From Spirochaetota bacterium (GTDB lineage: Bacteria > Spirochaetota > UBA4802 > JAFGJZ01), in assembly GCA_023396665.1 (NCBI GenBank), contig JAEWVL010000392.1, forward strand, positions 1 through 19,862: 19,862 nucleotides of DNA. Reading direction: 5' to 3'. Positions 14,940 to 19,862 of the stretch are shown piece by piece. Position 1 is the first letter of the stretch. Each line of letters starts with the position of its first letter. Position numbers and translations under genes: made by a program. Below the pieces are notes generated by a model that was not told the origin of the DNA, did no database searches, and saw only the letters and a list, made by a program, of their open reading frames with translations.

Positions 14940-15486
14940 AATCTGTGCGCTATTTGCGAGTCCCCGCGATGCGGGGATCGGTCTTTCCTCTACCCTGCAC
15001 GAAGAGTATCTTAAAGACAGAGTGGAGCGAGTCAGCCGCTTTTATCCCGCACGAATGCATCTGGAACCCTGCAAGGCCTGTAACGCCTGTAAAACGGGAA
15101 AGGCCTGTATAATCGATGACGATATGTATCTTTTATATGATACGCTGGTCAGCGCTTCGCTGATAAGCGTATCATATCCTCTTTTTTTCACCGGCCTTCC
15201 CTCAACTCTCAAAACGGTAATCGATCGCTGTCATGCCCTGTGGAACCACAAAAGAACCGGATCGCTTTCTTTGCCCCCGAACCGTAAGGCTATACTATTC
15301 GTCACCGCCGGCAGTTCTTATAGCGGTATGTTCCGCCCCTCTCTCACGGTGATGAAACACTTTCTCAACACGATTTCCGTCGTGATTGATTTCGAACAAT
15401 CACACTTTATCTGTAACACCGACGAATCTCCGCAAAAGGTAAGTGTTTATCCCGATCTGACCGATACTATAGGTGGTAAGTACTGA
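14932..15486 (+). CDS. Flavodoxin-fold NAD(P)H-dependent oxidoreductase with a cysteine cluster
   Basis: 184 residues from ATG 14932, overlapping the PIN/TRAM gene by 8 bp and preceded by AAGG. The fold is that of the NADPH-dependent FMN reductase / iron-sulfur flavoprotein group: ICALFASPRDAGIGLSSTL carries the N-terminal phosphate-binding segment, then Cys47-x2-Cys50-x2-Cys53-x5-Cys59 (EPCKACNACKTGKACIIDDD), then VSYPLFFTGLPSTLKTVIDR, the flavin-binding stretch. FMN reductases of this type pass electrons between NAD(P)H, flavin and, in the iron-sulfur members, a 4Fe-4S cluster held by such cysteines. Substrate cannot be told. The gene contains a long hairpin (15135-15177) and is followed by a 120-bp gap with a large inverted repeat. 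Confidence 0.85.
   Translation: MTEICALFASPRDAGIGLSSTLHEEYLKDRVERVSRFYPARMHLEPCKACNACKTGKACIIDDDMYLLYDTLVSASLISVSYPLFFTGLPSTLKTVIDRCHALWNHKRTGSLSLPPNRKAILFVTAGSSYSGMFRPSLTVMKHFLNTISVVIDFEQSHFICNTDESPQKVSVYPDLTDTIGGKY
15135..15177 (+). other. Long perfect hairpin inside the flavoprotein gene
   Basis: ATATGATACGCT (15135-15146) is the exact reverse complement of AGCGTATCATAT (15166-15177). Within it TCAGCG (15149-15154) pairs with CGCTGA (15158-15163) around a CTT loop; the two stems are separated by a 2 x 2 internal loop. The total is 18 base pairs in 43 nt, within an open coding frame. Confidence 0.75.
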
Positions 15487-15524
15487 CCGTTTAATATTGG
15501 CGGTAGTACTTCAGGGAAAACGCC

Positions 15525-15574
15525 CCGGCAGCATTAAATACGGAACTGCTTTGTTACGCATTTAATGCTGCCGG
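15525..15574. repeat. 15-bp perfect inverted repeat between genes
   Basis: CCGGCAGCATTAAAT (15525-15539) and ATTTAATGCTGCCGG (15560-15574) match exactly as inverted repeats around a 20-nt spacer. Only a short ATTTT follows downstream, so it is not a classic terminator on the plus strand; it could stop transcripts, act as a mobile-element-like repeat or be an operator. Confidence 0.75.
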
Positions 15575-15606
15575 CGTATCCCGATTTTCATGATACGGGT
15601 CTTCTT

Positions 15607-16788
15607 ATGAGATTATTTTTCTATATGCTTTTATCTGCGATCATCAGTGCCGCAATTTTTGCTACCGCAGGGTACCAGACAGCGAAACTATACCGCTATA
15701 ACGTACATACCGAAATGCGTGCCATCGTCGACAAACAGATTGAAATGGAGCAAAGCGAATTATCCCGCTCATTAGAGGCAATCTACCGTATTGCCGTCCT
15801 GTCTGCGCCGGATACTCTCCAGCAGAATCTTCAATCGTATTTTGATGCGAGTGCATCCGCTTACGAAAAGATATTCATCGTGATAAAAGACGGAAGCATT
15901 CTGGCACACTGTGACAATTCAGAAAGGATCAGACTGCATAATAATATCAGAAACAATACACTCTATTACAACAGCAGCGTCATTTTACAGTCCTTTAACG
16001 ATAACGAATCAACAATAAGAATAACCGACTACAATACAATTGATTCGCCCGTACCACTGGGAGAGGAAGAGCTTGATCTCGTTGAAACTGCCATTTACCG
16101 TCAGATAAGGGCAAACTCTCTGTTAGCGCAGAAAAAAATTGTGTTCAGTGAACAGGTACAGGGTCTTATAAACATAATAAGCGGCAAAAACCGTCTTCAC
16201 GAAACGATAGTACAGCATCTGGCAGAACTTGAAAATCAGGTTCTCTTTATTTATGCTTTTTTTCTGCTCGCCGCAATCACCTGCTGGATTGTTCTTATAC
16301 TCATTTTCAGGCATATCGCTTCGTCTTCTGTGAAATCTGATATTCGCACAAAGGCCTATCTACCACAGGAACTTATCTATGAAAACCGTGAGATTCCGCA
16401 ATTATCATCCGAAGAGGATAGCTCTCAATTGTATATGAATGGCAGCGATATAGAAAACGCTATCGACTCAATACTCTCAGACAATGACGAAAGCACGTCC
16501 GAAGGAGAGGCTATTGGCGAAGACGTTGTTACAGACACAAGCGCAGCGGCGCTTTCCTTCACGGACACGGAGGAAAACGGCGATACGGCCTTGTCCGGAA
16601 CTGCAGATATAACAGATGATCTTCTTTCTGAAAATTCGGACATATTTTATTATGACGACGAGCTGCTAACGGAATCAGTATCTGCGAAAAAAAGAAGCGA
16701 TGGCGTTATGGAAATAATCGAACATTCTCCATCGAGCACCAGAATCGTCATACAGGACGCCATACCGATTAGAAAAGGCAGGCGGTGA
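15607..16788 (+). CDS. Two-helix membrane protein with periplasmic domain and acidic cytoplasmic tail
   Basis: 393 residues from ATG 15607; a longer in-frame start at 15565 falls inside the inverted repeat and is unlikely. Helix one covers about 3-21 (FFYMLLSAIISAAIFATAG) and helix two about 212-236 (FIYAFFLLAAITCWIVLILI). The roughly 190 residues between face the periplasm and have mixed alpha/beta character (YEKIFIVIKDGSILAHCDN), like a sensor domain of the Cache/PAS kind. The cytoplasmic tail from about 240 is very acidic and Ser/Thr/Glu-rich (DDELLTES), with no kinase, HAMP or methyl-accepting signature. The family is not recognised. Its stop codon overlaps the STAS gene start by 4 bp, so the two products are probably partners: the tail may report a periplasmic signal to the STAS protein (inference). 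Confidence 0.78.
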   Translation: MRLFFYMLLSAIISAAIFATAGYQTAKLYRYNVHTEMRAIVDKQIEMEQSELSRSLEAIYRIAVLSAPDTLQQNLQSYFDASASAYEKIFIVIKDGSILAHCDNSERIRLHNNIRNNTLYYNSSVILQSFNDNESTIRITDYNTIDSPVPLGEEELDLVETAIYRQIRANSLLAQKKIVFSEQVQGLINIISGKNRLHETIVQHLAELENQVLFIYAFFLLAAITCWIVLILIFRHIASSSVKSDIRTKAYLPQELIYENREIPQLSSEEDSSQLYMNGSDIENAIDSILSDNDESTSEGEAIGEDVVTDTSAAALSFTDTEENGDTALSGTADITDDLLSENSDIFYYDDELLTESVSAKKRSDGVMEIIEHSPSSTRIVIQDAIPIRKGRR

Positions 16789-17369
16789 AAATCATGACCG
16801 AGACAGCAATACACACAACCGAACAACAGCTGGCCGCGGTTTTTCACATACAGGGAATACTCAACCATGAGTCCGCGACAGCCCTTGTAGCATCAATTGA
16901 AAACACGATTTCATCGGGAAAAAAAAGGATAATACTGAATTGTGAGAAACTTTCCTTTATTTCTTCACGCGGTATCGGTGCCCTGCTTTTTATGAGTAAA
17001 GTAGCCCGTCAGAACGGCGGAGGACTGGTTCTTTGTTCTCTCAATGATGAAAACACCGCTCTGTTCTCGTTGCTGAAGCTCGGACGCTATATTCAAACAA
17101 CGTCAGATTTCACACAGGCTCTTCGCACACAGCTCGCTGAGGCCCAAAACGATATTGAACATAAACTGAAAATAGAAGACGTTGATAAAGAGGAAATAAT
17201 TGCCCGTTCAGGCGATGTCGGGAATGTTCTGCGGATATTTGATAATCCGATCATAGCCGAATGTGCCAGCTGCGCTACACTTGTTCGCATTCCGGAAGAA
17301 GGCTACTACATCTGCCCCGCTTGCAAAACCGAATTTCGAGTAAAAGGAAACGGCACGATAGTTTTTTGA
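16785..17369 (+). CDS. STAS-domain protein with C-terminal zinc ribbon
   Basis: 194 residues. The GTG start at 16785 overlaps the upstream stop (GTGA) and has AAGG 6 bp upstream; an ATG at 16794 with GGTGA before it is an equally usable start. Residues about 13-115 form a STAS domain (AVFHIQGILNHESATALVAS; FISSRGIGALLFMS at 58-71). Ser61 aligns with the phosphorylated serine of SpoIIAA-type anti-sigma-factor antagonists, while the preceding Asp is replaced by Ser. Residues 116-150 are charged and helical, and the C-terminus holds a CxxC-CxxC zinc ribbon (Cys160, Cys163, Cys177, Cys180). STAS proteins relay signals by phosphorylation with a switch kinase or a partner; no kinase is seen here. 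It ends 94 bp before an intrinsic terminator. Confidence 0.86.
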   Translation: MKIMTETAIHTTEQQLAAVFHIQGILNHESATALVASIENTISSGKKRIILNCEKLSFISSRGIGALLFMSKVARQNGGGLVLCSLNDENTALFSLLKLGRYIQTTSDFTQALRTQLAEAQNDIEHKLKIEDVDKEEIIARSGDVGNVLRIFDNPIIAECASCATLVRIPEEGYYICPACKTEFRVKGNGTIVF

Positions 17370-17425
17370 ACTATCAGTCTCCCTTTTATGACCACGATTG
17401 TCTCAAGCACTGTCGTTTTGGCAAA

Positions 17426-17460
17426 ATGAATGATTGCGCATTACGCAAAGACACATTCAT
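17426..17460 (+). other. Nested hairpin just before the terminator
   Basis: ATGAATG (17426-17432) pairs with CATTCAT (17454-17460), and within it TTGCG (17434-17438) pairs with CGCAA (17444-17448), leaving asymmetric internal loop bases. It stands 3 bp ahead of the terminator hairpin and may stabilise the transcript end. Confidence 0.4.
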
Positions 17461-17463
17461 GAC

Positions 17464-17494
17464 GAAACAGCTTCGCTGTTTCTTTGTTGTGTTT
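17464..17494 (+). terminator. Intrinsic terminator after the sensor-STAS genes
   Basis: GAAACAGC (17464-17471), TTC loop, GCTGTTTC (17475-17482), a perfect 8-bp stem, followed by TTTGTTGTGTTT. It closes the plus-strand unit that ends with the STAS gene, in the convergent gap before the minus-strand gene at 17585. Confidence 0.75.
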
Positions 17495-17527
17495 AACCAA
17501 AACTCAATTTTTTCCGGCTCTTTATGC

Positions 17528-17560
17528 AAAAAATATCTTCACCAATGGATGCGGATCCAT
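17528..17560 (-). terminator. Weak minus-strand hairpin after the zinc-ribbon membrane gene
   Basis: ATGGAT (17545-17550) pairs with ATCCAT (17555-17560) around GCGG. Downstream on the minus strand a six-T run appears (opposite A at 17528-17533) only after about 11 bases, so it is a weak terminator candidate. Confidence 0.25.
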
Positions 17561-17584
17561 GGCAGATTGGAAAGCTGCTGATTT

Positions 17585-18094
17585 TTATGAAGAAATTATT
17601 GTATTGCAGGCAGGACATACCACCTGCTCTCCTTTCAGATAGAGCTTGTCGAGCGGGGCTCCGCAGGACGGACACTTATCCAAACGCTGACTCTGTTCGA
17701 GGCTCTCTTCCAGAACAAACTCACCGGTATTTCTGTCAAAAAAACCTTTCAGTTTCTTTCCGGCAACACCCTTGTACAGTAAACGTCTTGTCAGTGACTC
17801 GTGCAATCCTACTTTTTCGGCAAGTGATTCAACCGTTATTCTTCGGTTAGTCAGAAGAGCGGTAACAATCAACTCAAGCTGCTCTTCCCGCTGCGCAATG
17901 GAAAAACCCTTTATCACAAAAAGTAATCCGGGAATAATAATACCAATGGAGAAAAGAGCCAATCCCTTACCGGCAGAAAGCTCCTGGGCATTCGAATAGG
18001 TGGCAACCATTGCGATACCGAGAAAAAAAATCAGCACACCCGGAATCAAAAAAAAATATCCGACAATTCTAAAAGGAAGACCCTTTTTTTTCAT
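17585..18094 (-). CDS. Membrane protein with winged-helix-like and zinc-ribbon regions
   Basis: 169 residues. Two membrane helices lie near the N-terminus, about 9-33 (VGYFFLIPGVLIFFLGIAMV) and 42-63 (GLALFSIGIIIPGLLFVIKG). Then comes a helix-turn-helix-like segment (about 72-115: ELIVTALLTNRRITVESLAEKVGL), resembling archaeal/bacterial winged-helix or PCI-like domains. At the C-terminus is a zinc ribbon with CPSCG and CPACN. The N-terminus is basic (MKKKGLPFR). The family cannot be named; proteins of this composition suggest a membrane-tethered regulator, which is inference. It starts 13 bp after the MBL gene's stop, so the two form an operon. It converges on the STAS gene, whose product also ends in a zinc ribbon. 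Confidence 0.72.
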   Translation of the reverse strand: MKKKGLPFRIVGYFFLIPGVLIFFLGIAMVATYSNAQELSAGKGLALFSIGIIIPGLLFVIKGFSIAQREEQLELIVTALLTNRRITVESLAEKVGLHESLTRRLLYKGVAGKKLKGFFDRNTGEFVLEESLEQSQRLDKCPSCGAPLDKLYLKGEQVVCPACNTIISS

Positions 18095-18107
18095 TCAGGC
18101 GACCTCA

Positions 18108-19067
<960 letters not shown>

Positions 19068-19093
19068 ACAAGAACCTGATACAGATAACATTA

Positions 19094-19121
19094 GGAATAC
19101 ACCGTAAAACCCGGTGTTTCC
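19094..19121 (-). other. Hairpin in the leader of the MBL gene
   Basis: ACACCG (19099-19104) pairs with CGGTGT (19112-19117) around a 7-nt loop; past one bulged T (19098) the stem continues GGAA (19094-19097) with TTCC (19118-19121). It lies 27 bp upstream of the ATG at 19067. No T run follows, so it is a leader structure. Confidence 0.45.
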
Positions 19122-19649
19122 CTGCGGGCTCAATGATTACAATGATTTTTATCAAGAGCCAAAATCAGCAACGAAACGAAGATAACGAGCATTTCAGATC
19201 AAAAAGCAAAAAATCGTAAAAAAAACGTGCGAAGAAATATAGTATAATGTAAAAACAGGCAATATGTCTATTAAGCACACTTATAATAAAAACTCAACCA
19301 TTTTGTTATCCAGGGTTCATGATTCACCGGAAAAAGTACTTAATGTGATACCGATATTACTGCCAATTGCAGAGAAAGTGCAATTATTCTTTTTTTTTCT
19401 TACAAGCTTGATTTTATAAGTTCTTTCTTGACACCATGACATCATTATTTTCACGTAATATAAATATCTCGGGAGACCCCGATACTCATCTTTACTGAAA
19501 TAGACCGGCCGGATGTGATCAGGTGTATTTCTCATCAACCTTATTCATCAGATTACACCTTTCGATCTTTTTCAGTAAAATACGGGAATTAGGTGGCATT
19601 GTACGGTTCCCAAATGACATTGCGGGTGTGCCCTTCGCGGAGTACACAT
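19122..19649. other. About 530 bp without a convincing gene
   Basis: The stretch is AT-rich in its first half, with poly-A/poly-T runs (a ten-T run near 19389-19398). A TATAAT at 19243-19248 lacks a -35, and a TTGACA at 19428-19433 lacks a -10 at the right distance. No tRNA or coding frame is convincing. A minus-strand open frame at 19317-19538 of 73 codons is probably chance. The region separates divergent transcription units, so promoters for both sides should lie here, but I cannot place them. Confidence 0.5.
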
Positions 19650-19862
19650 ATGAAAATTGCGTCACGCATGCAAAAGATTAAACCTTCTCCCACTCTGGCC
19701 ATAACAGCTATGGCTAATGCCCTTAAGGCGGAGGGAAAGGACATCATCGGTTTCGGTACCGGTGAGCCGGATTTTGACACACCCGAGAACATAAAAGAAG
19801 CGGCAAATCGCGCTATTGCTTCCGGTATTACAAAATACACTCCGGTTGGCGGCTTCCCCGCA
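19650..19862 (+). CDS. Class I/II pyridoxal-phosphate aminotransferase (aspartate aminotransferase type), N-terminal part
   Basis: 71 codons from ATG 19650, with GGAG 8 bp upstream, running off the right edge. The residues MQKIKPSPTLAITAMANALK, then IIGFGTGEPDFDTPENIKEA and KYTPVGGFPA, are the N-terminal signature of the class I aspartate/tyrosine aminotransferase family (subgroup I gamma), where GEPDFDTP and YTP contribute to the substrate pocket. Such enzymes move an amino group between aspartate or another amino acid and 2-oxoglutarate using pyridoxal phosphate; the catalytic lysine lies beyond the window. Substrate preference cannot be told from this part. Confidence 0.92.
   Translation, partial: MKIASRMQKIKPSPTLAITAMANALKAEGKDIIGFGTGEPDFDTPENIKEAANRAIASGITKYTPVGGFPA

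Noticed and set aside
19428..19461. TTGACA with TAATAT as a promoter
   Set aside because: The spacing is 22 bp, outside the working range, and no better -10 lies at 16-18 bp.
19317..19538. Minus-strand open frame of 73 codons
   Set aside because: Start is TTG/ATG with the only AAGG too close; composition follows the AT-rich non-coding DNA and no family features are seen.

Overview
The window looks like ordinary chromosome of a diderm (Gram-negative-type) bacterium with moderate G+C. My best guess is Spirochaetota. This is inferred from the mix of a CarD-family regulator followed by a membrane PIN/TRAM protein, STAS proteins with extra domains, loose lipoprotein signals and secreted proteins of spirochaete style. 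No marker gene here proves it, and I see no phage, transposase, CRISPR array, tRNA or rRNA.

Layout. (1) Positions 1-2216, minus strand: rimP-nusA-infB, the conserved ribosome maturation / transcription elongation / translation initiation operon; infB runs off the left edge. (2) 2500-7450, minus strand: a tight cluster transcribed from a recognisable promoter near 7513-7544. It holds a GlgD-like nucleotidyltransferase homologue, a secreted von Willebrand A protein only 3 bp later, a secreted chitobiase-C-like / beta-barrel protein, and type III pantothenate kinase (coaX). (3) 7589-8182, minus strand: an unrecognised coiled-coil/acidic protein. (4) 8367-12762, plus strand: a promoter, a 71-residue lipoprotein, a DegS/HtrA-type serine protease with one PDZ domain, a small two-helix membrane protein and a class A penicillin-binding protein. 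This is an envelope block. (5) 12763-13934, plus strand: a region rich in RNA structure around carD. It includes a candidate independent small RNA (promoter, about 124 nt, long hairpin, intrinsic terminator), two hairpins in the carD leader, a terminator overlapping the carD stop and further hairpins before the next gene. (6) 13935-15486, plus strand: PIN/TRAM membrane protein overlapping an iron-sulfur-type flavoprotein gene that contains a long internal hairpin. (7) 15607-17369, plus strand: a two-helix membrane sensor-like protein overlapping a STAS/zinc-ribbon protein, closed by a clear terminator. (8) 17585-19067, minus strand: a two-helix membrane protein with helix-turn-helix and zinc-ribbon parts, and a metallo-beta-lactamase-fold hydrolase. 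(9) 19650 to the end, plus strand: the start of a class I/II aminotransferase after about 580 bp without a convincing gene.

The most interesting items are the candidate small RNA at 12817-12940, the long perfect inverted repeats at 15135-15177 (inside a gene) and 15525-15574, the non-catalytic-looking GlgD paralogue fused by operon to secreted proteins, and the sensor + STAS pair. Functional statements on these are inference from sequence reading only; no database or folding program was run.
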